Shown here piece after piece: positions 1-8,543 of a stretch of DNA of 64,000 nt; within the stretch, counting starts at the first letter, position 1; every line of letters begins with the position of its first letter. This DNA comes from Streptomyces lydicus (GTDB lineage Bacteria > Actinomycetota > Actinomycetes > Streptomycetales > Streptomycetaceae). The position numbers and the translations under genes were made by a program. The notes beneath the pieces are model-generated. The model was given only the letters and a program-made list of their open reading frames with translations, had not been told where the DNA came from and made no database searches. The stretch spans positions 1,860,001 to 1,924,000 of the forward strand of contig NZ_CP017157.1 of the NCBI RefSeq assembly GCF_001729485.1. Reading direction: 5' to 3'.

Positions 1-1319
1 GCAAGGTCTCCGACGCCCTCGGCAAGACCCCCTGGTACCTGCGGCTGCTGCGTGACGAGGGCGCCGCCGCCGAGAACCTCGCGCGGGTGCTGTCCGCCGG
101 ACGCCTCGCCCCCGACCTGCTGCTGCGCGCCCCCGAGGCGGTCGCCCTGCTCGGCGCGCCCGACGGCCTCCAGCCGCGCTCCCGGGCCGCCCTGGAGCAG
201 GAGGTACTGGCCGCGGTCGGCCGCGCGGACGGCGCCGAGGCCGCGGTCGCGGCGGCCCGCGGGGTGCGCCGCCGGGAACTGTTCCGTACCGCCGCGGCGG
301 ACGTGATCGGCGCGTACGGCACGGAGTTCAGCCCCGCCGAGACCGACCACGGCCAGGCCGTCGACCAGGTGGGCTCCGCGCTCTCCGACCTCAACGCCGC
401 CACCCTGGCCGGCGCGCTGCGCGCCGCGGTCCGCGCCCAGTGGGGCGACACCCTGCCCACCCGCTTCGCGGTGATCGGCGTGGGCCGGTTCGGCGGCGAG
501 GAGCTGGGCTACGGCTCGGACGCCGACGTCCTCTTCGTCCACGAACCGCGCGAGGGCGCCGACGAGCAGGAGGCCGCCAAGGCCGCCCACGCCGTCGCCA
601 ACGAGATGCGCCGGCTGCTCGAACTGCCCTCCTCCGACCCGCCGCTGATCATCGACGCGGATCTGCGCCCGGAGGGCCGGTCAGGTCCGCTGGTGCGCAC
701 CCTCGCCTCGTACGCCGCCTACTACCGGCGCTGGTCGCTGGTCTGGGAGGCCCAGGCCCTGCTGCGCGCCGAACCGGTCGCCGGCGACGAGGAGCTGGGC
801 CGGCGGTTCATCGAGCTGATCGATCCGCTGCGCTACCCGGCCGAGGGGCTGGGCGACGAAGCGGTCCGCGAGATCCGCAGGCTCAAGGCCCGCATGGAGT
901 CCGAGCGGCTGCCCCGCGGCGCCGACCCCACCACCCACGCCAAGCTCGGCCGCGGCGGACTGAGCGACGTCGAGTGGACGGTGCAGCTGCTCCAGATGCA
1001 GCACGGCTGGGAGATCCCCGGCCTGCGCACCACCCGTACCCGCACGGCGCTGGCCGCGGCCCACGCCGCCGAGCTGATCGGCACGGAAGAGGCGCAGATA
1101 CTGGACGAGGCGTGGGTACTGGCGGCGCGGGTCCGCAACGCGGTGATGATCGTGCGCGGCCGCCCCGGCGACACGTTCCCCACCGACGGCCGCGAACTGG
1201 CCGCGGTGGGCCGCTACCTCGGCTACGAGGAGGGCCACGTCGGCGACATGATCGACGACTACCGCCGCATCACCCGCCGGGCTCGCGGCGTGGTCGAGGA
1301 GATCTTCTACGGGGCGTAG
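1..1319 (+). CDS. glnE: Glutamine synthetase adenylyltransferase/deadenylase GlnE, C-terminal part
   Basis: The 5' end lies outside the window; the reading frame is open from base 3 to a TAG at 1317-1319, giving about 438 residues. The protein carries GlnE-type nucleotidyltransferase sequence, including GRFGGEELGYGSDADVLFVH near residues 160-185 of the visible part, followed by the helical segment that ends these proteins (LGYEEGHVGDMIDDYRRITRR). GlnE adenylylates and deadenylylates GlnA-type glutamine synthetase in response to nitrogen status. What remains is the second catalytic module. A strong hairpin directly follows the stop. The window also holds glnII at 35 kb, a glutamine synthetase type not controlled by adenylylation. 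Confidence 0.95.
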   Translation, partial: KVSDALGKTPWYLRLLRDEGAAAENLARVLSAGRLAPDLLLRAPEAVALLGAPDGLQPRSRAALEQEVLAAVGRADGAEAAVAAARGVRRRELFRTAAADVIGAYGTEFSPAETDHGQAVDQVGSALSDLNAATLAGALRAAVRAQWGDTLPTRFAVIGVGRFGGEELGYGSDADVLFVHEPREGADEQEAAKAAHAVANEMRRLLELPSSDPPLIIDADLRPEGRSGPLVRTLASYAAYYRRWSLVWEAQALLRAEPVAGDEELGRRFIELIDPLRYPAEGLGDEAVREIRRLKARMESERLPRGADPTTHAKLGRGGLSDVEWTVQLLQMQHGWEIPGLRTTRTRTALAAAHAAELIGTEEAQILDEAWVLAARVRNAVMIVRGRPGDTFPTDGRELAAVGRYLGYEEGHVGDMIDDYRRITRRARGVVEEIFYGA

Positions 1320-1320
1320 G

Positions 1321-1368
1321 GGCCGGTGGGCGGGCGTGATCACTGACGCCCGCCCCCACCGGCCTTTT
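1321..1368. terminator. Hairpin terminator after glnE, part of repeat copy A
   Basis: Left arm 1321-1337 and right arm 1346-1364 pair over 17 bases with a two-base bulge, around an 8-base loop. A TTTT run follows at 1365-1368. The hairpin starts two bases after the glnE stop and faces the convergent PAP2 gene, so it can act as a rho-independent terminator. The same hairpin forms the centre of the palindromic repeat at 30.9 kb. Confidence 0.8.
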
Positions 1369-1557
1369 CCCACCCCCTACGGGAGGGGCCGCGCCGCAGG
1401 ACGAAGTCCGGAGGAGCGGCACCGCACCCGACCACCCACGCCCGCCGCAGGCGAAACGGCGAGCGACAAACACGGCGGGAAAGCCGACAACGTGCGGCGG
1501 CGCCGCAAAGCGCAACGGCGAGCAACCACCACGGCGGGAAAGCCGACAACGTGGGAA
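1346..1557 (+). repeat. Dispersed repeat, copy A (two ~59 bp units plus head segment)
   Basis: This stretch matches 30902-31112 almost base for base: about a dozen substitutions and one small indel by eye over ~211 bp. Its head holds a hairpin and a GGAC-GAA-GTCC mini-hairpin near 1400. Its tail holds two tandem units of 59 bp period, beginning near 1457 and 1516, each with the core CGGCGGGAAAGCCGACAACG. It fills the whole gap between glnE and the PAP2 gene and ends two bases before the PAP2 stop codon. No convincing gene lies in it. Confidence 0.85.
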
Positions 1558-1559
1558 GG

Positions 1560-2393
1560 TCAAGCCAACGCCACCTGCGCCAACCGGTGCGGCAGCGACC
1601 CGTACCAGGCGCAGGCGAGGCTGAAGCCGAAGCCGAGGCACAGGACTCCGCCCACCGCGTCCAGCCAGAAGTGGTTCGCGGTGGAGACGATGACCAGCAG
1701 GGTCGTCGTCGGGTAGAGCAGGCCGAGGACGCGGCACCACAGCGGCCGGGCCAGCAGGGCGATGGTGATGCCGCACCACAGCGACCAGCCGATGTGCATC
1801 GACGGCATCGCCGCGTACTGGTTGGACATCGAGGCGAGGTTGCCGGACGCCATCGAGCCCCAGGTGCCGTGGTCGACGAGGGTGTCGATGAAGCCGCCGT
1901 CCGGCATCAGCCGGGGCGGTGCCAGCGGGTAGAAGTAATAGCCGATCAGGGCGACGCCGGTGGTGGCGAACAGGGCCAGCCGGGCCGCGGCGTAGCGGCC
2001 CGGGTGCCAGCGGTAGAGCCAGACCAGCACCCCGATGGTCACGATGAAGTGCAGCGTCGCGTAGTAGTAGTTCATCGTCACGATCAGCCACGTCACGGAG
2101 TTCACCGCGTGGTTGACGGTGTGCTCGACGGCGATCCCCAGCGAGTGCTCCGCCTGCCAGATCCAGTCGGCGTTCCGCAGCGCCTTCATCTTCTGCTCCG
2201 GCACCGCGTTGCGGATCACCGAGTACGTCCAGTAGCTGACCGCGATCAGCAGGATCTCGAACCAGAGCCGGGGCGTGCGGGGAGAACGCAGACGGGTCAG
2301 CCGACCCTCTTCCGTCGGGCGTTCCGGGTGCTCCCCCTTGGGTGGCGGGGTGGTCGGAAGGCCGTCCAGAGTCCTCGTATTCGCATCACCCAT
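1560..2393 (-). CDS. PAP2-superfamily membrane phosphatase
   Basis: A 277-residue protein with about five or six membrane segments, the first near residues 45-62. It carries the PAP2 phosphatase signature in order: YPLAPPRLMP near residue 153, AAMPSMHIGWSLW near 190 (catalytic SxxH) and ANHFWLDAVGG near 240. Related actinobacterial proteins are lipid phosphatases or inositol-phosphoryl transferases acting at the outer membrane face; the substrate here is unknown. It converges on glnE. No clear Shine-Dalgarno sequence precedes the ATG; instead a perfect 7-bp inverted repeat lies immediately upstream, so the message may start close to the codon. Family call firm, role uncertain. Confidence 0.85.
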   Translation of the reverse strand: MGDANTRTLDGLPTTPPPKGEHPERPTEEGRLTRLRSPRTPRLWFEILLIAVSYWTYSVIRNAVPEQKMKALRNADWIWQAEHSLGIAVEHTVNHAVNSVTWLIVTMNYYYATLHFIVTIGVLVWLYRWHPGRYAAARLALFATTGVALIGYYFYPLAPPRLMPDGGFIDTLVDHGTWGSMASGNLASMSNQYAAMPSMHIGWSLWCGITIALLARPLWCRVLGLLYPTTTLLVIVSTANHFWLDAVGGVLCLGFGFSLACAWYGSLPHRLAQVALA

Positions 2394-2394
2394 A

Positions 2395-2409
2395 GGCAGA
2401 CAGTCTGCC
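2395..2409. promoter_or_regulatory. Perfect inverted repeat abutting the PAP2 start
   Basis: The sequence GGCAGAC-A-GTCTGCC is a perfect 7-bp dyad with a one-base centre, located 2-16 bases upstream of the PAP2 ATG. Its position suits a repressor operator overlapping a very short leader. No binding protein can be named from the sequence. Confidence 0.45.
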
Positions 2410-2511
2410 AGAAAGGGGCGAGTTGCCGATCATCCTCCGGTCGGGTATTCGATCCTTTGTATCGGTCCTGAGACGGACGCCGGACCCCCGCCGTTCTCCG
2501 GGACGCAACCC

Positions 2512-3561
2512 TCAGGTGGCCCGCAGCGGGCGGGGAATCCGGGCTGTCTTCGGCACCGAGGCGGTCGAGCCGCGCACCACCAGCTCGGGGTGGAAGACGA
2601 ACTCGCTGTGCGGCGCCGGCGTACCGCCGACCTCCTCCAGCAGCGCGCGCACCGCCGCCTGCCCCATGGCCGTGACCGGCTGCCGGATCGTGGTCAGCGG
2701 CGGGTCGGTGAAGGCGATGAGCGGGGAGTCGTCGAAGCCGACGACGGAGATGTCGCGCGGCACCTCCAGCCCGCGCTGCCGGGCCGCCCGGATCGCGCCG
2801 AGCGCCATCATGTCGCTGGCGCACACCACGGCGGTGGCGCCCCGCTCGATCAGTGCGCCCGCCGCCGCCTGCCCGCCCTCCAGGGTGTACAGCGAGTGCT
2901 GGATGTACGGCTCGGCCTCGGCCGGGCCGATGTCCAGCCGCTCCTGCATGGCGCGTACGAAGCCCTCGATCTTGCGCTGGACGGGCACGAACCGCTTGGG
3001 CCCGAGCGCCAGCCCGATCTTCCGGTGGCCGAGGGCGCTGAGGTGGGTGACGGCCAGGTCCACCGCGGCCCGGTCGTCGGGCGAGACGAACGGCGCCTGC
3101 ACCTTGTCGGAGAAGCCGTTGATGAGCACGAACGGCACGCCCTGGCCGCGCAGCTGCTCGTAGCGCTGCATGTCGGCGGAGGTGTCGGCGTGCAGTCCGG
3201 AGACGAAGATGATGCCGGCCACCCCGCGGTCGACCAGCATCTCGGTCAGCTCGTCCTCGGTGGAGCCGCCCGGGGTCTGCGTCGCGAGGACCGGGGTGTA
3301 GCCCTGGCGGGTCAGTGCCTGGCCGATGACCTGGGCGAACGCCGGGAAGATCGGGTTCTCCAGCTCCGGGGTGATCAGGCCGACCAGGCCCGCGCTGCGC
3401 TGCCGCAGCCGCACCGGCCGCTCGTAGCCCAGCACGTCGAGGGCGGCCAGCACGGACTGGCGGGTGGTCGCGGAGACGCCGGGCTTTCCGTTGAGCACCC
3501 GGCTGACGGTGGCCTCGCTGACACCCGCCTGCGCTGCGATATCGGCCAGCCGGGCGGTCAT
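2512..3561 (-). CDS. malR: LacI-family repressor of the maltodextrin locus (MalR-like, copy 1)
   Basis: A 349-residue LacI/GalR regulator. The N-terminal helix-turn-helix reads RLADIAAQAGVSEATVSRVLNGK, followed by a periplasmic-binding-like domain ending in VVGFDDSPLIAFTDPPLTTIRQP and VVRGST. The start chosen gives the standard short N-terminus; the alternative at 3615 would overlap the glucosidase gene by 44 bases. It lies 10 bases behind the leftward GH13 glucosidase, so the two are probably co-transcribed. By position beside malEFG it is the expected maltose/maltodextrin-responsive repressor, with likely operators upstream of malE and pulA. A clear paralogue is at 10127-11182. Confidence 0.85.
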   Translation of the reverse strand: MTARLADIAAQAGVSEATVSRVLNGKPGVSATTRQSVLAALDVLGYERPVRLRQRSAGLVGLITPELENPIFPAFAQVIGQALTRQGYTPVLATQTPGGSTEDELTEMLVDRGVAGIIFVSGLHADTSADMQRYEQLRGQGVPFVLINGFSDKVQAPFVSPDDRAAVDLAVTHLSALGHRKIGLALGPKRFVPVQRKIEGFVRAMQERLDIGPAEAEPYIQHSLYTLEGGQAAAGALIERGATAVVCASDMMALGAIRAARQRGLEVPRDISVVGFDDSPLIAFTDPPLTTIRQPVTAMGQAAVRALLEEVGGTPAPHSEFVFHPELVVRGSTASVPKTARIPRPLRAT

Positions 3562-3571
3562 GGGTGGGACC

Positions 3572-5200
3572 TTACCGTCCGGCTGTCTGGATTGCCCACC
3601 AGATGCAACTGTCACCGGGGAGCACGGCCACCGAGCCGTTGACGGTCACCGGGGCGGAGGCGAGCAGTGGTGTTCCGGGCGACGGGAGCTCGACGTCGTG
3701 GGGGAGGGTGTTGACGGTGCACAGCAGCCCGGGGCGGGTGAAGGCCAGCACGCCGTCGGGGGCCGGCTGCCAGCTCATCCCGCCGTCGCCCAGGCCGGGC
3801 AGTCGGCGGCGCAGGTCGAGTGCGGTGCGGTAGAGCTCCAGGGTGGAGGCGGGGTCGCCGGTCTGGGCGTCGACGGTGAGGGCGGCCCAGTCGGCGGGCT
3901 GGGGCAGCCAGCTGCCGCCGGTCCCGAAGCCGTACGGCGGCGCCTCGCCGGTCCAGGGGAGCGGCACCCGGCAGCCGTCCCGGAAGCCGTCCTGGCCGCC
4001 GGCCTGGCTGCCGCGGAAGAACGCCGGGTCCTGGCGCACCTCGTCGGGCAGGTCGGTGACCTCGGGCAGGCCCAGTTCCTCGCCCTGGTAGAGGTACGCC
4101 GAGCCGGGCAGTGCCAGCATCAGCAGGGTGGCGGCCCGGGCCCGGGGCAGACCGCCGCCGAGGCGGGTGGTGTGCCGGACGACGTCGTGGTTGGACAGCA
4201 CCCAGGTCGTGGGGGCGCCGACGGAGGTGGTGGCGGCGAGCGAGGCGTCGATGACCGCGCGCAGCGCGTCGGCCCGCCAAGGGGCGTTCAGGAACTGGAA
4301 GTTGAACGCCTGGTGGAGTTCGTCGGGGCGGACGTAGAGGGCCAGGCGCTCGGCGGTGGGGGCCCATGCCTCGGCGACGCCGATCACCTGCCGGCCGTGG
4401 GCGTCGCCGTAGCCGTCCAGCAGCCGGCGCCAGGTGCGGTGGATGGCGTGCACCCCGTCCTGGTCGAAGAACGGCAGCACCTGGCTGCCGATCAGCTTGG
4501 CCTGCTGGCCGTGGCCGATGTCGGGCAGGCCGGACGCCTTGACCATGCCGTGGGCGACGTCCACCCGGAAGCCGTCCACGCCCAGGTCCAGCCAGAAGCG
4601 CATGACAGCCTCGAATTCGGCGTGCACGTCCGGGTTGTCCCAGTCCAGGTCGGGCTGCTCGGGCGCGAAGAGGTGGAGGTACCAGTCGCCGCGGTCGGTG
4701 CGGGTCCAGGCGGGTCCGCCGAAGACCGACTCCCAGTCGTTGGGCGGCAGCTCGCCGTGCTCGCCCTTGCCGGGGCGGAAGACGTAGCGCTGCCGGGCGA
4801 GCTCGGGGTCCCGGAACCACGGGTGCCGGTCGGAGGTGTGGTTGGGCACGATGTCGACGATCACCCGCAGGTCCAGGTCATGGGCGGTGCGGATGAGGTC
4901 GTCGGCGTCCTGGAGGTTGCCGAAGAGCGGGTCGACGGCGCGATAGTCGGCGACGTCGTAGCCGCCGTCGGCCTGCGGCGAGGAGTAGAACGGCGTGAGC
5001 CAGACGGCGTCCACGCCCAGGTCCCTGAGGTACGGCAGCCGCTCGCGGGCACCGCGCAGATCGCCGACGCCGTCGCCGTCGCTGTCGGCGAACGAGCGGA
5101 CGTACACCTGGTAGATGACGGCGTCGCGCCACCACCCCGGACCTCGGCCCGGTCCGGGCGCCTGGGGGGCGGGGCTGGGGGAAGTGAGCTCCTGGGTCAT
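3572..5200 (-). CDS. GH13 alpha-glucosidase (copy 1)
   Basis: A 542-residue cytoplasmic GH13 enzyme of the alpha-glucosidase/oligo-1,6-glucosidase type with no signal peptide. Conserved regions: DIVPNHTSD (115-124), nucleophile D214 in GFRVDVAHG, acid/base E278 in GVAEAW, and D339 in LSNHD. It should cleave imported malto-oligosaccharides to glucose. It is transcribed away from malE, with a 251-base shared promoter region, and lies directly ahead of the lacI gene. The second glucosidase at 8544-10130 is a close paralogue with nearly identical stretches (for example PPYGFGTGGSWLPQPADW). Confidence 0.93.
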   Translation of the reverse strand: MTQELTSPSPAPQAPGPGRGPGWWRDAVIYQVYVRSFADSDGDGVGDLRGARERLPYLRDLGVDAVWLTPFYSSPQADGGYDVADYRAVDPLFGNLQDADDLIRTAHDLDLRVIVDIVPNHTSDRHPWFRDPELARQRYVFRPGKGEHGELPPNDWESVFGGPAWTRTDRGDWYLHLFAPEQPDLDWDNPDVHAEFEAVMRFWLDLGVDGFRVDVAHGMVKASGLPDIGHGQQAKLIGSQVLPFFDQDGVHAIHRTWRRLLDGYGDAHGRQVIGVAEAWAPTAERLALYVRPDELHQAFNFQFLNAPWRADALRAVIDASLAATTSVGAPTTWVLSNHDVVRHTTRLGGGLPRARAATLLMLALPGSAYLYQGEELGLPEVTDLPDEVRQDPAFFRGSQAGGQDGFRDGCRVPLPWTGEAPPYGFGTGGSWLPQPADWAALTVDAQTGDPASTLELYRTALDLRRRLPGLGDGGMSWQPAPDGVLAFTRPGLLCTVNTLPHDVELPSPGTPLLASAPVTVNGSVAVLPGDSCIWWAIQTAGR

Positions 5201-5360
5201 CTGCCGTCCCTGTCTGAGGTCGAGAAGCCGTGGAGGCGGGGCCGCATGGCATGGGGGTGCGCCTTCACGGAATCAACGTCCGGGTGGGCGCGGGGTGACG
5301 CTGAAGCAAGCGTGTCCAGGGTCCCGTTCCGGCCAGTTCGTTGCAATACCTTCCAGCAGT

Positions 5361-5381
5361 CTTGCAGCAAATTGCCGCAAG
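5361..5381. promoter_or_regulatory. Likely MalR operator upstream of malE
   Basis: A near-perfect 21-bp palindrome, CTTGC-A-GCAA-A-TTGC-C-GCAAG, lies 71 bases before malE in the divergent gap with the GH13 gene. Related CTTGC/GCAAG motifs lie upstream of pulA at 17069-17112. LacI-family regulators bind such dyads, so this is the best candidate site for the neighbouring LacI proteins. Confidence 0.7.
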
Positions 5382-5451
5382 GTCTTTCGGTTTGTTTGCA
5401 GCGCTGTTACGTTCCTGACCGCCATCTGAGGCATTTCCCTAAGGAGTTCAC

Positions 5452-6729
5452 ATGCGGCGTGGCATACGGGGCGTAACGGTCACCGCGCTGGTAGCGGGCC
5501 TGGCAATGACGGCATCGGCGTGCGGCAGCGGGGGTGACGACGGCAACGGCAACGCCGGGGGTGAACTGGCTGGAACCGTTACCTTCTGGGACACCTCCAA
5601 CGACGCCGAGAAGGCCACCTACCGCAAGCTTGCCGAGGGTTTCCAGAAGGAGCACCCGAAGGTCCACGTCCAGTACGTGAACGTCCCGTTCGGCGACGCC
5701 AACGCCAAGTTCAAGAACGCAGCCGGCGGCAACTCCGGTGCCCCCGACGTGATGCGCACCGAGGTCGCCTGGACCGCCGACTTCGCCAACCTCGGCTACC
5801 TCGCCCCGCTCGACGGCACCCCCGCCCTCGACAAGCCCGACGACTACCTCCCGCAGGCCGTCGGCTCCACCAAGTTCAAGGGCAAGACCTACGCGGCACC
5901 CCAGGTCATCGACACCCTCGGCCTCTTCTACAACAAGAAGCTCCTCAAGGACGCCGGGGTGGAGGTGCCCAAGACCTTCACCGAGCTGGCCACCGCCGCC
6001 AAGAAGATCAAGGCCAAGACCGGCGCCACCGCCCTCTACCTGCGCGGTGACGACCCCTACTGGTTCCTGCCCTACCTCTACGGCGAGGGCGGCGACATGG
6101 TCAACGCCCGCGACAAGGTCATCGAGATCGACGACGGCGCCGGCGTCAAGGCGTTCAAGACCATCAAGGACCTGGTGGACTCCAAGGCCGCGGTCACCGA
6201 TGCCACCGACGGCCAGGAGAACCAGCTCAAGGCCCTCAAGGACGGCACCGTCGCGATGGCGATCGACGGCCCCTGGGACATCGAGGGCGCCCGCGCCGGC
6301 AAGGCGTTCAAGGACAAGGAGAACCTCGGCGTCGCCCCGGTCCCCGGCGGCAGCACCGCCCAGGGCTCCCCGCAGGGCGGCTGGAACCTCTCCGTCTACG
6401 CCGGCAGCAAGAACTTGCAGGCCGCCTACGCCTTCGTGAAGTACATGAGCTCCGCCTCCGTCCAGCAGCAGACCACCGAGAAGCTCAGCCTGCTGCCCAC
6501 CCGCAAGTCCGTGTACGACGTGCCGGCCGTCAAGAAGAACGAGATGGTCGAGTTCTTCAAGCCCGCCGTCGACGGCGCCGTGCAGCGCCCCTGGATCGCC
6601 GAGGGCAACTCCCTCTTCGAGCCCATCAAGGTCCAGATGAACAAGGTGCTGACCGGCTCCGCCACGCCCGAGCAGGCCGCCAAGGCGACCGGCGACGCCT
6701 ACCGGAAGCTGCTCAAGGACTACAAGTGA
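5452..6729 (+). CDS. malE: Maltodextrin ABC transporter, substrate-binding lipoprotein
   Basis: A 425-residue extracellular solute-binding protein of family 1. It has a lipoprotein signal peptide with the modified cysteine at C24 (TASAC) and a glycine/asparagine-rich linker after it. The mature part shows the usual sugar-binder features (GTVTFWDTSNDAEK, QGGWNLSVYAGSKN). AAGGAG lies five bases before the ATG. It starts the rightward operon malE-malF-malG-glucosidase-lacI, downstream of the operator palindrome at 5361. Maltose or maltodextrin specificity is inferred from the flanking GH13 enzymes and MalR-like regulators. No msmK/malK-type ATPase is in the operon, as is common in Streptomyces, where a shared MsiK ATPase serves such importers. 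Confidence 0.92.
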   Translation: MRRGIRGVTVTALVAGLAMTASACGSGGDDGNGNAGGELAGTVTFWDTSNDAEKATYRKLAEGFQKEHPKVHVQYVNVPFGDANAKFKNAAGGNSGAPDVMRTEVAWTADFANLGYLAPLDGTPALDKPDDYLPQAVGSTKFKGKTYAAPQVIDTLGLFYNKKLLKDAGVEVPKTFTELATAAKKIKAKTGATALYLRGDDPYWFLPYLYGEGGDMVNARDKVIEIDDGAGVKAFKTIKDLVDSKAAVTDATDGQENQLKALKDGTVAMAIDGPWDIEGARAGKAFKDKENLGVAPVPGGSTAQGSPQGGWNLSVYAGSKNLQAAYAFVKYMSSASVQQQTTEKLSLLPTRKSVYDVPAVKKNEMVEFFKPAVDGAVQRPWIAEGNSLFEPIKVQMNKVLTGSATPEQAAKATGDAYRKLLKDYK

Positions 6730-7661
6730 CCTTCGCCGTACGGGTACGCCGGGCGCTCGGCACCCACTGGTACGCGTGGACGATGGTCGCCCCGGTGGTA
6801 CTCGTCATCGGGGTGATCATCGGCTACCCGCTGGTGCGCGGCGTCTTCCTCTCGCTCACCGACGCCAACGAGGCCAACGTCGAGCGGAACATCGGCGTCA
6901 ACCACCTCCCCGCCACCTACAAGTTCACCGGCCTCGACAACTACAAGGCGGTGCTCACCGACGGCGTCTTCTGGGACCGCCTCGGCTGGACCGTCGTGTG
7001 GACCGTGGGCTGCGTCGGCCTCACCTTCCTGATCGGCCTCACGCTCGCGAACATGCTCAACCGCACGCTGCGCGGCCGCACCTTCTACCGGCTCGCGCTG
7101 ATCCTGCCCTGGGCGATCCCGGCGTTCATCTCGGTCTTCACCTGGCGGATGCTCTACAACGAGAAGAACGGCATCCTCAACAAGCTGCTGGCGGGCGGCG
7201 GCATCGACGCCGTCCCCTGGCTCAACGACCCGACCTGGGCCAAGCTCTCGGTCATCGCCGTCAACGTCTGGCTGGGCGTGCCCTTCATGCTCGTCGCCCT
7301 GCTCGGCGGCCTGACCTCCATACCGGGCGAGCTCTACGAGGCCGCCGAGATGGACGGCGCCGGCCCCTGGCAGCGCTTCCGCAACATCACCATGCCGGGG
7401 CTGCGGGCCGTCAGCAGCACCGTCATCCTGCTCTCCACCATCTGGACCTTCAACATGTTCCCGGTGATCTTCCTGCTGACCCGGGGCGGCCCCGGCGACG
7501 CCACCGAGATCCTGGTGACCTACGCCTACCGGCTCTCCTTCGTCGACAGCCCCCGCAACTTCTCCGAGTCCGCGGCCTGGGGCGTACTGATCCTGGTCCT
7601 GCTCTCGGTCGTCGCGGTCGTCTACCGCCGGGCGCTGCGCAAGCAGGGAGAGGTGTGGTGA
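6726..7661 (+). CDS. malF: Maltodextrin ABC transporter permease MalF
   Basis: A 311-residue permease with six predicted membrane segments and the binding-protein-dependent transport motif EAAEMDGAGPWQRFRNITMPG near residues 205-223, which contacts the ATPase. The start is the GTG at 6726, overlapping the malE stop as GTGA, so the two are translationally coupled. It forms the membrane channel with the following MalG. Confidence 0.92.
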   Translation: MTFAVRVRRALGTHWYAWTMVAPVVLVIGVIIGYPLVRGVFLSLTDANEANVERNIGVNHLPATYKFTGLDNYKAVLTDGVFWDRLGWTVVWTVGCVGLTFLIGLTLANMLNRTLRGRTFYRLALILPWAIPAFISVFTWRMLYNEKNGILNKLLAGGGIDAVPWLNDPTWAKLSVIAVNVWLGVPFMLVALLGGLTSIPGELYEAAEMDGAGPWQRFRNITMPGLRAVSSTVILLSTIWTFNMFPVIFLLTRGGPGDATEILVTYAYRLSFVDSPRNFSESAAWGVLILVLLSVVAVVYRRALRKQGEVW

Positions 7662-8542
7662 CGATGACCCGCAAGCACGACGACCGCGTACGGCCGGCCC
7701 CCGCCGGGACCCGGAAGCGCAACCAGCGTTCCCGCCCGGCCTCGGTGGGCCTGCACGCGGCCCTGGCCGTCGCCGCCGTGGTGGCCGTCTTCCCGCCCCT
7801 CTGGCTGCTGATCACGTCCTTCAAGCCCAGGAACGACGCCTTCTCCACCGGCATCGTCACCCACTTCACCTTCGCCAACTACACCCACGTCCTGGCCGAC
7901 ACCGAGTTCCTCACCTGGTTCAAGAACTCCGTCGTGGTCGTCGGCCTGACCACCGTCCTCGGCGTCTTCATCGCCGCGACCACCGGCTACGCGGTCAGCC
8001 GCTTCCGCTTCCCCGGCATGCGTCCGCTGATGTGGCTGCTGCTGATCACCCAGATGTTCCCGGTCGCGGTGCTGATCGTGCCGCTCTACAACCTGATGGC
8101 GACCCTGGGTCTGCTGAACCAGCCCGCGGGCCTGGTCATCACCTACCTGACGATCGCCGTCCCGTTCTGCGCCTGGATGATGAAGGGCTTCTTCGACACC
8201 ATCCCGGTGGAGATCGACGAGTCCGGGCGGGTCGACGGCCTCAACCCGTTCGGCACCTTCTGGCGGCTCGTCCTCCCGCTGGCCCGCCCCGGCCTGGCCG
8301 TCACCGGCTTCTACACCTTCGTCACCGCCTGGGCCGAGGTCGCCTACGCCTCCGCCTTCATGACGGGGGAGGAGAACCTCACCCTGGCCGGCGGACTGCA
8401 GACCTTCGTCAACCAGTACACCAACGACTGGGGCTCGATGACCGCCGCCGCCGTGATCATCGCCGTCCCGGCCGCCCTCGTCTTCGCCTTCGCCCAACGC
8501 CACCTCGTCGCCGGACTCACCGCCGGCACCACCAAGGGTTGA
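7658..8542 (+). CDS. malG: Maltodextrin ABC transporter permease MalG
   Basis: A 294-residue permease of the MalG type with about six membrane segments and an ATPase-coupling loop (EIDESGRVDGLNPFGTFWRLVLPLA near residues 185-210). The GTG at 7658 overlaps the malF stop as GTGA and is seven bases after GGAG; an ATG at 7664 is the alternative start. The N-terminus is basic and cytoplasmic. Confidence 0.9.
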   Translation: MTMTRKHDDRVRPAPAGTRKRNQRSRPASVGLHAALAVAAVVAVFPPLWLLITSFKPRNDAFSTGIVTHFTFANYTHVLADTEFLTWFKNSVVVVGLTTVLGVFIAATTGYAVSRFRFPGMRPLMWLLLITQMFPVAVLIVPLYNLMATLGLLNQPAGLVITYLTIAVPFCAWMMKGFFDTIPVEIDESGRVDGLNPFGTFWRLVLPLARPGLAVTGFYTFVTAWAEVAYASAFMTGEENLTLAGGLQTFVNQYTNDWGSMTAAAVIIAVPAALVFAFAQRHLVAGLTAGTTKG

Positions 8543-8543
8543 C

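Noticed and set aside
1336..1716. Protein-coding ORFs inside the repeat copies
   Set aside because: Open frames through the repeats arise from high GC content; the three copies do not share a conserved frame or start site, and they contain hairpins.
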